64,000 nt of DNA from Cupriavidus sp. MP-37 (GCF_020618415.1 NZ_CP085344.1:3247001-3311000); one strand, 5' to 3'. Counted from the stretch's first letter, positions 22,584-31,957 are shown. The notes: generated by a model not told the origin, from the sequence alone. A program made the numbers and translations.

Positions 22584-24389
22584 TCAGTTCGGCATGCCCT
22601 TGTTGTCCTGCTTGTCCTCGCGGTACTGGCGCTCCAGCTGGTGCAGCCGCGCATCGACCTCGGAGAGCGTGTAGAAATCGCCGTCGCCGGCCTTGCGTGC
22701 GATCTGCAGCTGTTCGATGGCAGCTTGGTAGGCGCCGTCCATCGCATATTTCTCCGCCAGCGCCTGGTGTTGCTGCAGCCGCTTGCCCTGGCCGGCGTAG
22801 GCGCGCGCCAGCATCTCCCACCATTCGCTGCGGCCGGTCTCCTGGCGCGTGCGCTCGCGCAGGAAGCGCACGGCTTCGTCATGGCGGCCGGAACCGATCA
22901 GGGTCTCGGCGTACACCACCGCCACCGCGTGCGACAGCGGGAAAGCCTTCATCGAAGCGCTGGCCTGCAATAGCGCCTCGGGCACGCGGCCCTGCGCGCG
23001 CGCCAGTTCCACCGCCATCACATCGAGCATCGGGCTGCCGGAGCTGGCGCCGGGGATATTGCCGTACAGGCGTCGGGCTTCGGCCAGTTCCTGCTCGGCC
23101 GCCGGATAGCGGCGCAGGCGCTGCTCGACGAACGCCAGCGCGTAGTGCAGCGCCGGCGCGCGCAGCGCCGACGCCCCGGCCAGTTGCGTGCGCAGCGCCG
23201 CGCGCAGGTTCTGCAGGTCGCTCGGCGACGCTTCCTGGATCACGCGCGCGCGCATGCGCGCGAACTCGTACTCGGGCGTGTTGGGCACCTTGCGCTGGCT
23301 GGCGTGGCTGACGCGGTCCTGCATGTCGGCGATGCGCTCGGAAGTCAGCGGGTGGGTGCGCACATAGGACGGCACCGAATTCTCGGCGGTGCCCGCGGCG
23401 CGCTGCAGCCGCATGAAGAAATCGGGCATCCCCTGCGGATCGAAGCCTGCGGCAGTCAGGATCTGGAAGCCGACCCGGTCGGCCTCACGCTCCGCGCCGC
23501 GCGAGAACGACAGCTGGTTGGCAATGGCGGCGCCCTGCCCGCCCATCGCCAGCGCCGCCGCCGCATCCGGGCTGCGCGTCGCGGCCAGCCCGGCCAGCAC
23601 CATCGATGCCAGCGCAATCCACATCGACTGGTCCTGCTGGGTGATGCCGCGCGCGATATGCCGCTGCATCACGTGGCCGATTTCATGGCCCAGCACCGAG
23701 GCCAGCTCGGACTCGGTATCGGACTGCACCAGCAGCCCGGTGTGCACGCCGATATAGCCGCCCGGCAGCGCAAAGGCGTTGATGCTGCGGTCGCGCACCG
23801 CGAACAGGTCGAAGCCGGTGGCGAACGTGCCCGCGCCGGTCGAGCCGGAAATGTTCTGGCGCCGCGCCGCCTGCACCAGCCGGTAGCCAAGCGCGTTCAG
23901 ATAGTCGGACAGCAGCGGATCGGGCACGTACAGCGGATCGCGCCGGATATCGCGCATGATGCGGTCGCCCAGGCGTTTTTCCATGTCGGGCGACAGTGAC
24001 GCCGTGGACGGGTCGCCGAGGTCCGGCAGCTGCACGCCGCCCGCTTCGACCACCGCGTTGTTGGTGCGCAGGCCGAACTCGGATTTCTGGCCGGCCTTCA
24101 CGCTGCGGTTCAGGTTGTCGTAGACCTGGTCCGCGGCTTCGCCCGACGTGGCCGGCGTGGCTGGCGCCGGCGCGCGCGGCACAGCCACCGGCGCCGCTGG
24201 CGCGGCCGCGGTGCGCGGCGTACCCTGGGGCCACGCCGGTGCGGCGAACGTCAGCGCCAGCAACGCCGCCAGCGGCCGCCGCCAGGGAGCCCAGGCGCCA
24301 TGATGTGACGCGGAACCGGCAGGCACGGCATCCGCCCCGGCGCCACGGCCACGTGCGGCAGACCTGCGAAGCGATGGGTGTTTTGGCAT
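22584..24389 (-). CDS. M48 family metalloprotease with TPR region (BepA-like)
   Basis: Exported zinc protease of the BepA/YfgC type, which helps assemble or degrade outer-membrane proteins in the periplasm. The 601-residue product has an N-terminal hydrophobic stretch (PLAALLALTFAAPAWPQG), a Pro/Ala linker, the metalloprotease domain with HEIGH (about residue 233) and the downstream glutamate in GAEREADRVG, then a helical repeat region rich in Ala/Arg (about 330-600) that looks like TPRs. The frame runs further upstream, but ATG at 24389 gives a normal leader. No clear ribosome-binding site. Confidence 0.88.
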   Translation of the reverse strand: MPKHPSLRRSAARGRGAGADAVPAGSASHHGAWAPWRRPLAALLALTFAAPAWPQGTPRTAAAPAAPVAVPRAPAPATPATSGEAADQVYDNLNRSVKAGQKSEFGLRTNNAVVEAGGVQLPDLGDPSTASLSPDMEKRLGDRIMRDIRRDPLYVPDPLLSDYLNALGYRLVQAARRQNISGSTGAGTFATGFDLFAVRDRSINAFALPGGYIGVHTGLLVQSDTESELASVLGHEIGHVMQRHIARGITQQDQSMWIALASMVLAGLAATRSPDAAAALAMGGQGAAIANQLSFSRGAEREADRVGFQILTAAGFDPQGMPDFFMRLQRAAGTAENSVPSYVRTHPLTSERIADMQDRVSHASQRKVPNTPEYEFARMRARVIQEASPSDLQNLRAALRTQLAGASALRAPALHYALAFVEQRLRRYPAAEQELAEARRLYGNIPGASSGSPMLDVMAVELARAQGRVPEALLQASASMKAFPLSHAVAVVYAETLIGSGRHDEAVRFLRERTRQETGRSEWWEMLARAYAGQGKRLQQHQALAEKYAMDGAYQAAIEQLQIARKAGDGDFYTLSEVDARLHQLERQYREDKQDNKGMPN

Positions 24390-24498
24390 GTTGCTATGAT
24401 AGCGGCCTCCCGGGGCCGTTCCCATCGGACGCGTCGGTCGGACGCCTCCCGGCGGCATTGGCGGTCCCATGCATGCAGTTCGCCCCAAGCTCTCGATC

Positions 24499-24978
24499 AT
24501 GACCCAGCTCACCCATTTCGACACCGCCGGACAAGCCCACATGGTCGACGTCGGCGACAAGGCCAGCACCCATCGCGTCGCGGTGGCCACCGGCACCATC
24601 ACCATGCAGCCTGCCACCTTCGCCCTGGTGCGCGACGGCAGCGCCAAGAAAGGGGACGTGATCGGCATCGCCCGCGTGGCGGCGATCATGGCCACCAAGC
24701 GCACCGCCGACCTGATCCCGCTGTGCCATCCCATCGGCCTGACCAAGGTGGCCGTCGACTTCGCACTGGACGAGGCCGCCGCCACCGTGACCTGCACCGT
24801 GCGCACCGAGACCCGCGGCCAGACCGGCGTGGAGATGGAGGCACTGACCGGCGTCCAGGTCGCGCTGCTGACGATCTACGACATGTGCAAGGCGGTGGAC
24901 CGTGGCATGGTGATCGGCAACGTGAAGCTGCTGGAGAAGCATGGGGGCAAGTCGGGAGATTGGGTGGCAGCGGGTTGA
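24499..24978 (+). CDS. moaC: Cyclic pyranopterin monophosphate synthase
   Basis: Second step of molybdenum cofactor synthesis, forming cPMP from the MoaA product. The 159 residues match MoaC. Motifs [13 protein letters not shown] (about residue 71), [10 protein letters not shown] and the C-terminal KAVDRGM are intact. ATG at 24499 (MTQLTHFD) is chosen because it gives the family N terminus; a further ATG 10 codons upstream is possible. No other moa gene is adjacent; it is divergent from the M48 protease gene. Confidence 0.96.
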   Translation: MTQLTHFDTAGQAHMVDVGDKASTHRVAVATGTITMQPATFALVRDGSAKKGDVIGIARVAAIMATKRTADLIPLCHPIGLTKVAVDFALDEAAATVTCTVRTETRGQTGVEMEALTGVQVALLTIYDMCKAVDRGMVIGNVKLLEKHGGKSGDWVAAG

Positions 24979-25213
24979 TCCCCCAGCGTCGAATCCGTGC
25001 GTGCGTGACGTTCGCAGTACGCGTGGCAAGGGCTACGTGGCCTCGTATTACGCCAACTTCGTTCCCTGGTAATAAAGGTAACGCGGCATTTCCACGCGCG
25101 CCGTCCCCCACCGCTGCGCGCGACAATTTGGTATTCAATATCATTGCAGGCCCGCCGCAGCATTGCGGCCGGCCGACCCGGTCCGCGCTGCGCGCGGGGA
25201 TGAGGTGGATACC

Positions 25214-25657
25214 ATGAACGGGCGCATGCTCTGCCAGATCGCCCTGGCACTCGCGGCCACGGCCGCCAGCGGCGCCGCCCTTGCCGGGCGGGCCGATCTC
25301 CACGATGCCGCCTGGCATGGCGGCGATCTCCGCGACGGCATGGTCAAGGCGCGCACCAGCGTGGGCGTCGGCATCTATCTCGGGCCCGGCGCGTTCTACG
25401 GTGGCTATCCCTATGGCTACCCCGCTCCGTACTATTACCCGCCCGCGGTGGTGGCGGTGCCCGCGGTGCCGGCCGCGCCGCCGCAATACATCGAGCAGGG
25501 ACCCAATGGCCCGGTGCCCGCTCCGGGCCCCGACGGCGTCATGCCGCAGCAGGGCTGGTGGTACCACTGCAGCCAGCCTGAAGGCTACTACCCCTACGTG
25601 GCGTCCTGTCCCGGCGGCTGGCAACGCGTACCGGCACAGCCGCCGGCCAATTCCTGA
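25214..25657 (+). CDS. Small exported protein of unknown function
   Basis: A 147-residue protein with a clear signal peptide (ICQIALALAATAASGAALAG-like, cleavage about AALAG). The mature part has a short GVGIYLGPGAFYGGYPYGYP stretch, a Pro/Val linker, and a C-terminal WWYHCSQPEGYYPYVASCPGGW segment with two Cys that may form a disulfide. Tyr/Gly/Pro-rich mature proteins of this kind are common in Burkholderiaceae and are envelope-associated; the function is unknown. It lies 14 bases before the next exported protein gene, so the two are likely one operon. Confidence 0.75.
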   Translation: MNGRMLCQIALALAATAASGAALAGRADLHDAAWHGGDLRDGMVKARTSVGVGIYLGPGAFYGGYPYGYPAPYYYPPAVVAVPAVPAAPPQYIEQGPNGPVPAPGPDGVMPQQGWWYHCSQPEGYYPYVASCPGGWQRVPAQPPANS

Positions 25658-25671
25658 CACGGGGTGACACC

Positions 25672-26181
25672 ATGCATGCCCTGATCCGCGCCACGCTGGC
25701 CGTGGCCACCCTCACCCTCGGCGCCTGCGCCGTGCTGCCCTCGGGACCCAGCGTGATGGCGCTGCCCGGCACCGGCAAGAACTTCGACCAGTTCCGCGCC
25801 GACGACTACAACTGCCGGCAATTCGCCTTCGGGCGCGTCGGCGGAGTGTCTTCGGCACAGGCCGCCAACAATGCCGCGCTCGGCAGCGCCGTGGTCGGCA
25901 CCGCGCTGGGCGCGGCCGCCGGCGCGGCCTTCAACGGCGGCTCGGGCGCGGCGGTGGGCGCGGGCGTCGGCCTGCTGACGGGGGCGGCGGTCGGTGCAGG
26001 CAATGCGCAATACGCGGGTTACGGCACGCAGCAGCAATACGATGCCGCCTACGTGCAGTGCATGTACGCCAGCGGCAATCGCGTGCCCGTGCCGGGGCGC
26101 GTGGCCGCGGTCCCGGCGCCGCGGTACTACTATCCGCCGCCCCCGCCGCCGGTCTACTACAGCCCGTACCCGTACTACTAG
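25672..26181 (+). CDS. Glycine-zipper lipoprotein-like exported protein
   Basis: A 169-residue protein with a lipoprotein signal (TLGAC, lipid-modified Cys about residue 19). It has a glycine-zipper membrane-interacting region in the middle, with repeated small residues in ALGAAAGAAFNGGSG and GAGVGLLTGAAVGAG. The C terminus is Pro/Tyr-rich (YYYPPPPPPVYYSPYPYY). Such proteins anchor in the outer membrane; the specific role is unknown. It converges with pglL, whose stop is one base away. Confidence 0.78.
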   Translation: MHALIRATLAVATLTLGACAVLPSGPSVMALPGTGKNFDQFRADDYNCRQFAFGRVGGVSSAQAANNAALGSAVVGTALGAAAGAAFNGGSGAAVGAGVGLLTGAAVGAGNAQYAGYGTQQQYDAAYVQCMYASGNRVPVPGRVAAVPAPRYYYPPPPPPVYYSPYPYY

Positions 26182-26182
26182 G

Positions 26183-27976
26183 TCAGTCCCGGCCCAGTTC
26201 CGCAAGCCGCCGCGAGCGATCGGCCACCCAGCCGCAGAACGCCTGCGGGCGCTGGTCCGCCTTCACGCCGCGGCACGCCTGCGCGATCGTCGCGTACTGC
26301 GCGGCCTCGTCGCCAAGGTAGTACCACCTCAGGCGCTCCATCCACAGCCGGCCTTGCGCGGCATCGCCGGTCAGCGCCAGCAGCCATGCCGTGCGCGCGA
26401 TCATGGCCGGCGTCGGCAGCAGGTGCACCGCCGCGACATGCGCGGGCAACAGTGCCGCGGCATTCTCCGGCGTGATGGCGGCCTGTCCGGCCGCATCGGC
26501 CTGCGCATGCTGGCGGAACCAGAAGCGCGGCATCGGCAACGCTTCGCGGCCTTCGCTGCTGGCATACTCGCGCGCTTCGGCGCGGCGGTAGTCCTGCCAC
26601 ATCGTGCCCAGCACCACCGCGGCCACCGCGACCAACGCCAGCGCCAGCCCGCGCGCCACCGGCAACGGCAGCCGCCAGCGGCCGAAGCCCGACGGCTCCA
26701 GCCAGCCCAGCATGAAGCAGAACGGCAGGAAGAAATACAGGTAATGCAGCGGGTATTCCAGCATCGAATGCGCGCACAGCATCGCCAGCCACGTCAGCAC
26801 CAGCACCGTCTGCTTGCGCTCCTCCCCATCGCCATGCCACAAGCGCGCCCGCACCACGCGCCACAGCCACGCCAGCAGGATCACACCCACGCCGGCGGTG
26901 CCGACGATGCCGGTCTTCGCCAGCAGATCCAGAATCGCGTTGTGCGCGTGCAGGGACATCTCGACCTTCACGCCGACCTGATCCAGCTGCTGGAACTGCG
27001 CCCAGCCGAACTCGCCCCAGCCCACGCCAAACCACGGATGGGCGCGGAACATCGCGATGGCGTGCGCCCACAGCGCACCGCGCGCCGAAATCTGGTCTTC
27101 AGCTTCGAGCTGGGCGATGGTGTCGAACAGGCGCCAGTCAAAGGCCTGCCCCGCCGCCTTGATCGCGGGCTGCAGGGCCAGCAGCATGGCCACCATGGCC
27201 ACGGCAGCCACCACAAGTCCGACCGGGCGCTGCATGGGATCCGGGCCGCGGCGATCGCCTCGCGCCAGCCACGCCGCAAGCAACGCGTAGCACGCGGCAA
27301 GGCCCACATGCAACACGCCGGTACGCGAGCCGGACAGCACGATGCCGCTTTCCAACAGGGCCACCGCGGCCAGCCACATCGGGAAACGCAGACGGCCACG
27401 CGAGGCCAGCCACACTGAGGCGACCAGTGCGAGGCCGTGCACGGTCGCTTGATGGTTGGGCTGGTTGAGATTGCCCCAGAGGCGGCGGTTGGTGTCGTAG
27501 AAGTAGGTGGATACTAGACCGAATGCACTGTGCTCCAGACGGAAGACTTGAACCCATTGCGCCAGGGTACCGATGAAGCCGGCTAGCAGAAAAGCAACGG
27601 CGAGGCACCTGCACACCTGCGCATCTGGATATTTGATCTCTCGAACATGCCATGCGGCATACGCGGCGACAGCGCCCAAGACCAGCACGGCATTTGTAAG
27701 GACGCGGCTGCCAGTAACATCGGGCGCTCCCGATAGTTGTTGCGATATCCCGATCCCTATGAGCCAGATGAACAGGACAATCACCGTGGGTGTAGAGATA
27801 GTGCCAGTGGTGGCTTTGCGGGATAGCATCAGTGCGGTCACAGCAATCGCACACAATGCAGCATTCCATTCACCGTAAAAGGTCGGCAGCGGCAGGGTAT
27901 GCCTCGAAACCAGATGTGGAGCGACGATCGCTACGATCAAAGCGACCGAGGGGAAGTGGGCCCTAGACGGCGGCAT
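26183..27976 (-). CDS. pglL: PglL-type O-oligosaccharyltransferase (pilin glycosylation)
   Basis: Inner-membrane enzyme that transfers a lipid-linked glycan to Ser/Thr of exported proteins. The 597-residue length and layout fit the PglL family: many membrane spans, the WGNLNQPNHQATVHG loop in the first half, GVGWGEFGWAQFQQ and HAHNAILDLLAKTGIVG (about residue 340, Wzy_C-type), the MLEYPLHYLYFFLPF span, then a soluble C-terminal domain. It sits 93 bases downstream of pilA on the same strand; in Ralstonia a PglL gene is likewise next to pilA. The 5' half has visibly lower GC than its neighbours. A WaaL-type O-antigen ligase is the alternative, less likely here. Confidence 0.87.
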   Translation of the reverse strand: MPPSRAHFPSVALIVAIVAPHLVSRHTLPLPTFYGEWNAALCAIAVTALMLSRKATTGTISTPTVIVLFIWLIGIGISQQLSGAPDVTGSRVLTNAVLVLGAVAAYAAWHVREIKYPDAQVCRCLAVAFLLAGFIGTLAQWVQVFRLEHSAFGLVSTYFYDTNRRLWGNLNQPNHQATVHGLALVASVWLASRGRLRFPMWLAAVALLESGIVLSGSRTGVLHVGLAACYALLAAWLARGDRRGPDPMQRPVGLVVAAVAMVAMLLALQPAIKAAGQAFDWRLFDTIAQLEAEDQISARGALWAHAIAMFRAHPWFGVGWGEFGWAQFQQLDQVGVKVEMSLHAHNAILDLLAKTGIVGTAGVGVILLAWLWRVVRARLWHGDGEERKQTVLVLTWLAMLCAHSMLEYPLHYLYFFLPFCFMLGWLEPSGFGRWRLPLPVARGLALALVAVAAVVLGTMWQDYRRAEAREYASSEGREALPMPRFWFRQHAQADAAGQAAITPENAAALLPAHVAAVHLLPTPAMIARTAWLLALTGDAAQGRLWMERLRWYYLGDEAAQYATIAQACRGVKADQRPQAFCGWVADRSRRLAELGRD

Positions 27977-28021
27977 TTAGCGCCTCGCAAAAAGAAAGGC
28001 AAATAATAGCGTGAAGCAGCA

Positions 28022-28050
28022 ACAAAAAAAAAAGCGCCCGAAGGCGCTTG
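28022..28050 (-). terminator. Rho-independent terminator of pilA
   Basis: On the minus strand a 7-base stem AAGCGCC/GGCGCTT with a TTCG loop (stem arms at 28032-28038 and 28043-28049) is followed by an 11-base T run (A run 28023-28033 on the plus strand). A textbook intrinsic terminator placed 20 bases after the pilA stop. Read-through would be needed to co-transcribe pglL from the pilA promoter. Confidence 0.93.
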
Positions 28051-28069
28051 CTACCGAGACTAGGCGAAA

Positions 28070-28573
28070 TTAGGAACTAGCACCCGAGGCCGCAGCTACG
28101 TTGTTCCGCTGCAGATAGCTCAGGGCGCCCGTGTTGGTCAGCGCACCCTCAGCAGTATTAGCCCAGGATACTGCCGTTGCATTGGGGGTGGGCGTCATGA
28201 CAATAATCCCGCCGTCCACGTTAGTACCGATACCTGTGCCCAGGGTCAGCTTAATGACACCACTGCCAGTGACTGTAGCACCGGTAACTTCTTTGGTCGG
28301 AGCGAAAGCCGGGATATTGGCTGCCGCATTAGCCGTATTGCAATTAGTAGCGACACCACCCGCCTCTTGAATACACAGGGCGACCGCCTGCTTCAACGGA
28401 TCAGCAGAGGTGATGGCGTTGGACAGCTTTGCCCGAATTGTATAGTCCTGATACTGCGGAATCGCAATCGCCGCCAAGATACCAATGATCGCCACCACGA
28501 TCATCAGTTCGATCAGCGTAAAGCCCTTCTGGACGCGGCGGCCCAGCTTCTTCAGTTGTTGTACCCGTTGCAT
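28070..28573 (-). CDS. pilA: Type IV pilin, major subunit
   Basis: Structural subunit of type IVa pili. The 167-residue prepilin has a 17-residue leader ending QKG, then the processed N terminus [20 protein letters not shown] with Glu5 of the mature protein. The mature part is about 150 residues. Two Cys lie close together (LCIQEAG to TNCN), rather than framing a C-terminal loop, and the C terminus is Ser-rich (ASGASS). The ATG at 28573 follows GAGGGGT. A sigma-54 promoter lies upstream and a terminator follows. The gene is less GC-rich than the chromosome average, like most pilin genes. Confidence 0.97.
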   Translation of the reverse strand: MQRVQQLKKLGRRVQKGFTLIELMIVVAIIGILAAIAIPQYQDYTIRAKLSNAITSADPLKQAVALCIQEAGGVATNCNTANAAANIPAFAPTKEVTGATVTGSGVIKLTLGTGIGTNVDGGIIVMTPTPNATAVSWANTAEGALTNTGALSYLQRNNVAAASGASS

Positions 28574-28642
28574 GATTTGACCCCTCGAAGAGATTTTGGT
28601 TAAGCGTTGCACGTCTTCGGTTTCGTGACGCGGGGACGATTG

Positions 28643-28658
28643 AGCAGCAAGCGTGCCA
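28643..28658 (-). promoter_or_regulatory. Sigma-54 promoter of pilA
   Basis: Minus-strand TGGCACG-N4-CTGCT, with the invariant GG and GC exactly 10 bases apart. It differs from the consensus TGGCACG-N4-TTGCT by one base. It lies about 70 bases upstream of the pilA ATG, as expected for RpoN-dependent pilin genes that are activated by PilR. Confidence 0.85.
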
Positions 28659-28844
28659 GCGGCATCCCCCATCCGTAGGGGGTGAAAAGCGACAAATTTC
28701 GTCACCCGTCGGGGTGATGCTCGCCGTTTGCGCCAAAAATTGTCACCTGGGAGCGCTACCACAGGCAAGCGCGACAAAAAGTGCGATCACTCACATGAGT
28801 TAGTTGGCCGGGGCACCGACACACGCGGCGCCTCTCCAATGGAA
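28659..28844. promoter_or_regulatory. pilA upstream region
   Basis: About 185 bases with no gene between the pilA promoter and the terC terminator. Lower GC than the flanks. Sites for the enhancer-binding activator PilR would be expected here, but I cannot point to one with confidence. Confidence 0.35.
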
Positions 28845-28868
28845 AAGGGCGGCCAACTGGCCGCCCTT
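28845..28868 (-). terminator. Terminator after terC
   Basis: Perfect 11-base stem AAGGGCGGCCA/TGGCCGCCCTT with a two-base loop, starting 21 bases past the terC stop. On the minus strand it ends in a TTTTCC tail, giving a good intrinsic terminator. Confidence 0.8.
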
Positions 28869-28888
28869 CCCGCATGCACTGGTTGCCG

Positions 28889-29584
28889 TCAGGCGGTCTG
28901 TGCCGACCGGCGGCTGAGCAGCTTGCCGATGATCACCACCAGGATCGCGCCGGCCGCGCCGAAGACCAGGTGGGCGTGCGGTACGTGGACTTCGAACCAG
29001 GCGGCGTCGACCGGGTCGCTGACCAGCATCTCACCGGCCAGGTAGCCGAGCAGCGCGGCGCCCAGCACGATGATGACCGGGAAGCGCTCCATCACCTTGA
29101 GCAGGAGGGTGCTGCCGAACACGATCAGCGGGATCGACAGGCCCAGGCCGACGATCAGCAGCAGCAGCTGGCTGCCTTCCGGGCCCTTCTGCGCGGCGGC
29201 GGCAACGGCGACAACGTTGTCCAGCGACATCACCAGGTCGGCGATCAGGATGGTGCGGATCGCGGCCCAGATATTGTCCTTGGCGTCGTGGCCCTCTTCA
29301 TCGTCCTCGCCCGTCAGCAGCTGCACGCCGATGTAGACCAGCAGCACCGCGCCGATGATCTTCAGGTAGGGCAGGCTCAGCAGCTTGACCGCGGCGACGG
29401 TCAGCACCACGCGCATGATGATGGCGGCGGCGCTGCCCCAGAAGATGGCCTTCTTCTGCTGGGCGGGCGGCAGGTTGCGCGAGGCGAGCGCGATCACCAC
29501 CGCGTTGTCGCCGGACAGGACGATATTGGTCAGGATGATCGATCCCAACGCAATCCAGAAAGTGGTGGAAGACAGCAGTTCCAC
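28889..29584 (-). CDS. TerC family integral membrane protein
   Basis: A 231-residue polytopic protein of the TerC/YjbE family, implicated in metal ion export (Mn2+ in several bacteria) and, historically, tellurium resistance. Family signatures are two conserved acidic spans: IVLSGDNAVVIALASRNLP near the N terminus and ADLVMSLDNVVAVAAAAQ near the middle. About seven spans are predicted. A GGGGAGG ribosome-binding site precedes the ATG. I looked for a manganese (yybP-ykoY) riboswitch in the 5' region and did not find its core. Confidence 0.9.
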   Translation of the reverse strand: MELLSSTTFWIALGSIILTNIVLSGDNAVVIALASRNLPPAQQKKAIFWGSAAAIIMRVVLTVAAVKLLSLPYLKIIGAVLLVYIGVQLLTGEDDEEGHDAKDNIWAAIRTILIADLVMSLDNVVAVAAAAQKGPEGSQLLLLIVGLGLSIPLIVFGSTLLLKVMERFPVIIVLGAALLGYLAGEMLVSDPVDAAWFEVHVPHAHLVFGAAGAILVVIIGKLLSRRSAQTA

Positions 29585-29751
29585 GGGGAGGCTCCTCGAG
29601 TTCTATGTGATGGCGCGCCCCGTCATCCGACGGGATTTTGGATGTCTGAAGGCGCAGACATGACTGTTTAACCGATGAACCTTTCGATTAGATTTCAATC
29701 TTGTAATGTTCAGGGTCAAAGATGACGCCCGAATCACTCCCCGGAAACGAC

Positions 29752-29777
29752 AATGCCCCCGCCGGGGCGGGGGCATT
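29752..29777 (-). terminator. Strong hairpin after sucD
   Basis: Twelve-base perfect stem, AATGCCCCCGCC and its complement separated by GG, 44 bases beyond the sucD stop. On the minus strand it is followed by GTCGTTTCC rather than a T run, so it may act as a 3' end stabiliser or a weak terminator between sucCD and terC. Confidence 0.65.
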
Positions 29778-29820
29778 GCAGGAACGGTCGCTCCCGCCGT
29801 CGCGGACAGGCGGCCAGGGC

Positions 29821-30702
29821 TTACAGCATGGCCTTCAGCAGGCGGCCCATTTCCGACGGGTTCTTGGTCACCTTGATGCCGCAGGCTTCCATGATTTCCA
29901 GCTTGGCCTGGGCGGTGTCGGCACCGCCCGAGATCAGCGCGCCGGCGTGGCCCATGCGCTTGCCCGGAGGCGCGGTCACGCCAGCGATGAAGCCAACCAC
30001 CGGCTTCTTCATGTTGTCCTTGATCCAGTGGGCCGCATTGGCTTCGTCCGGACCGCCGATCTCGCCGATCATGACCACGGCGTCCGTGTCCGGATCGTCG
30101 TTGAACATCTTCATCACGTCGATGTGCTTGAGGCCGTTGATGGGGTCGCCACCGATGCCGACAGCCGACGACTGGCCCAGGCCCAGCGCGGTCAGCTGGC
30201 CCACGGCTTCGTACGTCAGCGTGCCCGAGCGCGACACCACGCCGATGCGGCCCTTCTTGTGGATGTGGCCCGGCATGATGCCGATCTTGATTTCGTCCGG
30301 CGTGATCAGGCCCGGGCAGTTCGGCCCCAGCAGCAGGGTCTTCTTGTTCTCGCGGCGCATGCGGTCCTTGACTTCCATCATGTCGCGCACGGGGATGCCT
30401 TCGGTGATGCAGACCACCAGGTCCAGGTCGGCGTCAACGGCTTCCCAGATCGCGGCAGCGGCGCCGGCGGGCGGCACGTAGATGACCGACACGGTGGCGC
30501 CGGTCTGGGCCTTGGCGTCCTTGACGCTGGCGTAGATGGGAATGCCTTCGAAGTCTTCGCCGGCCTTCTTCGGGTTCACGCCGGCGACGAAGGCGTTCTT
30601 GCCGTTGGCGTAGTCGCGGCAGCCACGGGTGTGGAACTGGCCGGTCTTGCCGGTGATGCCCTGGGTGATGACTTTGGTGTCTTTGTTGATCAGAATCGAC
30701 AT
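29821..30702 (-). CDS. sucD: Succinate-CoA ligase, alpha subunit
   Basis: Alpha subunit of the TCA-cycle enzyme that makes ATP or GTP from succinyl-CoA. The 293 residues fit. The CoA-binding Rossmann segment (TGKTGQFHTRGCRDYANG), the GPNCPGLITP loop and the active-site phospho-histidine in RMGHAGALISGG (about residue 245) are present. It follows sucC by 88 bases. Confidence 0.97.
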   Translation of the reverse strand: MSILINKDTKVITQGITGKTGQFHTRGCRDYANGKNAFVAGVNPKKAGEDFEGIPIYASVKDAKAQTGATVSVIYVPPAGAAAAIWEAVDADLDLVVCITEGIPVRDMMEVKDRMRRENKKTLLLGPNCPGLITPDEIKIGIMPGHIHKKGRIGVVSRSGTLTYEAVGQLTALGLGQSSAVGIGGDPINGLKHIDVMKMFNDDPDTDAVVMIGEIGGPDEANAAHWIKDNMKKPVVGFIAGVTAPPGKRMGHAGALISGGADTAQAKLEIMEACGIKVTKNPSEMGRLLKAML

Positions 30703-30790
30703 GCTTTCGTCCTTTGCTTGACTCTGGCAGCGCGGGCAAAGGCCACGCGCGCTGCCGAAGTTCGCTTGTATTGGGTAACGGCGCCTCGGC

Positions 30791-31957
30791 TTACTTGCCG
30801 GCGGCGGCAGCCACGACCTTCTGGGCGGCTTCTTCCATCGTGTCGGCCGAGATGATCGGCAGGCCCGAGTCAGCCAGCATCTTGCGGCCCAGTTCTTCGT
30901 TGGTGCCCTTCATGCGCACGACCAGCGGCACGTTCAGCGACACGGCCTTCGAGGCCGAGATCACGCCTTCGGCGATCACGTCGCAACGCATGATGCCGCC
31001 GAAGATGTTGACCAGGATGGCCTGCACGTTCGGGTTCTTCAGCATCAGCTTGAAGGCTTCGGTCACCTTCTCGGTGGTGGCGCCGCCGCCCACGTCGAGG
31101 AAGTTGGCCGGTTCGCCGCCGAACAGCTTGATGGTGTCCATGGTGGCCATGGCCAGGCCGGCGCCGTTCACCAGGCAGCCGATGTTGCCGTCCAGCGAGA
31201 TGTAGGCCAGGTCGAACTTCGAGGCTTCGATTTCGTTGGCGTCTTCTTCATCCAGGTCGCGGTAGGCGACGATTTCCGGATGACGGAACAGCGCGTTCGA
31301 GTCGAAGTTGAACTTGGCGTCCAGCGCGATCACCTTGCCGTCGCCGGTCAGGATCAGCGGGTTGATTTCGGCCAGCGAGGCGTCGGTGTCATAGAACGCC
31401 TTGTACAGGCCTTGCAGGGCCTGGCGAGCTTGGGCCACGCTCGCGTCGGGCACGCCGATCTTGCGGGCGATGTCGTCGGCGTCAGCGTCGGTCAGGCCGG
31501 TCGACGGCTCGATGATCAGCGTGTGGATCTTTTCCGGGGTGTGGGCAGCGACTTCCTCGATGTCCATGCCGCCTTCGCTCGACGCCATCAGGGCGATCTT
31601 CTGCGACACGCGGTCCACCACCAGCGAAACGTACAGTTCCTTCTTGATGTCGGCGCCTTCTTCGATCAGCAGGCGGTTGACCTTCTTGCCTTCCGGACCG
31701 GTCTGGTGCGTGACCAGCTGCATGCCCAGGATGTTGGACGCGTAGGTCTTGACCTCGTCCATGCTCTTGGCAACCTTGACGCCGCCGCCCTTGCCGCGGC
31801 CACCCGCGTGGATCTGTGCCTTGACAACCCACACCGGGCCGCCGAGTTGTTCTGCGGCCTTCAGGGCCTCGTCAACCGAGAACGCGGGGATGCCGCGCGG
31901 AACCGGCACATTGTATTTGCGCAGGATTTCCTTGCCTTGATACTCATGGATATTCAT
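30791..31957 (-). CDS. sucC: Succinate-CoA ligase [ADP-forming], beta subunit
   Basis: Beta subunit with an ATP-grasp nucleotide-binding domain. The 388 residues match. The start at 31957 gives [15 protein letters not shown], the family N terminus, behind an AAAGGAAA site; the open frame upstream is not real. Further signatures are [16 protein letters not shown] near residue 45 and [15 protein letters not shown] near 315. Pairs with sucD. Confidence 0.97.
   Translation of the reverse strand: MNIHEYQGKEILRKYNVPVPRGIPAFSVDEALKAAEQLGGPVWVVKAQIHAGGRGKGGGVKVAKSMDEVKTYASNILGMQLVTHQTGPEGKKVNRLLIEEGADIKKELYVSLVVDRVSQKIALMASSEGGMDIEEVAAHTPEKIHTLIIEPSTGLTDADADDIARKIGVPDASVAQARQALQGLYKAFYDTDASLAEINPLILTGDGKVIALDAKFNFDSNALFRHPEIVAYRDLDEEDANEIEASKFDLAYISLDGNIGCLVNGAGLAMATMDTIKLFGGEPANFLDVGGGATTEKVTEAFKLMLKNPNVQAILVNIFGGIMRCDVIAEGVISASKAVSLNVPLVVRMKGTNEELGRKMLADSGLPIISADTMEEAAQKVVAAAAGK

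Noticed and set aside
24389..24806. Longer N-terminal start for the M48 protease gene
   Set aside because: The upstream open frame covers the divergent promoter region and the moaC start and would hide the signal peptide.
29585..29700. Possible yybP-ykoY manganese riboswitch before terC
   Set aside because: TerC genes can carry this element, but I could not find its conserved GGGGAGU-type core on the minus strand.
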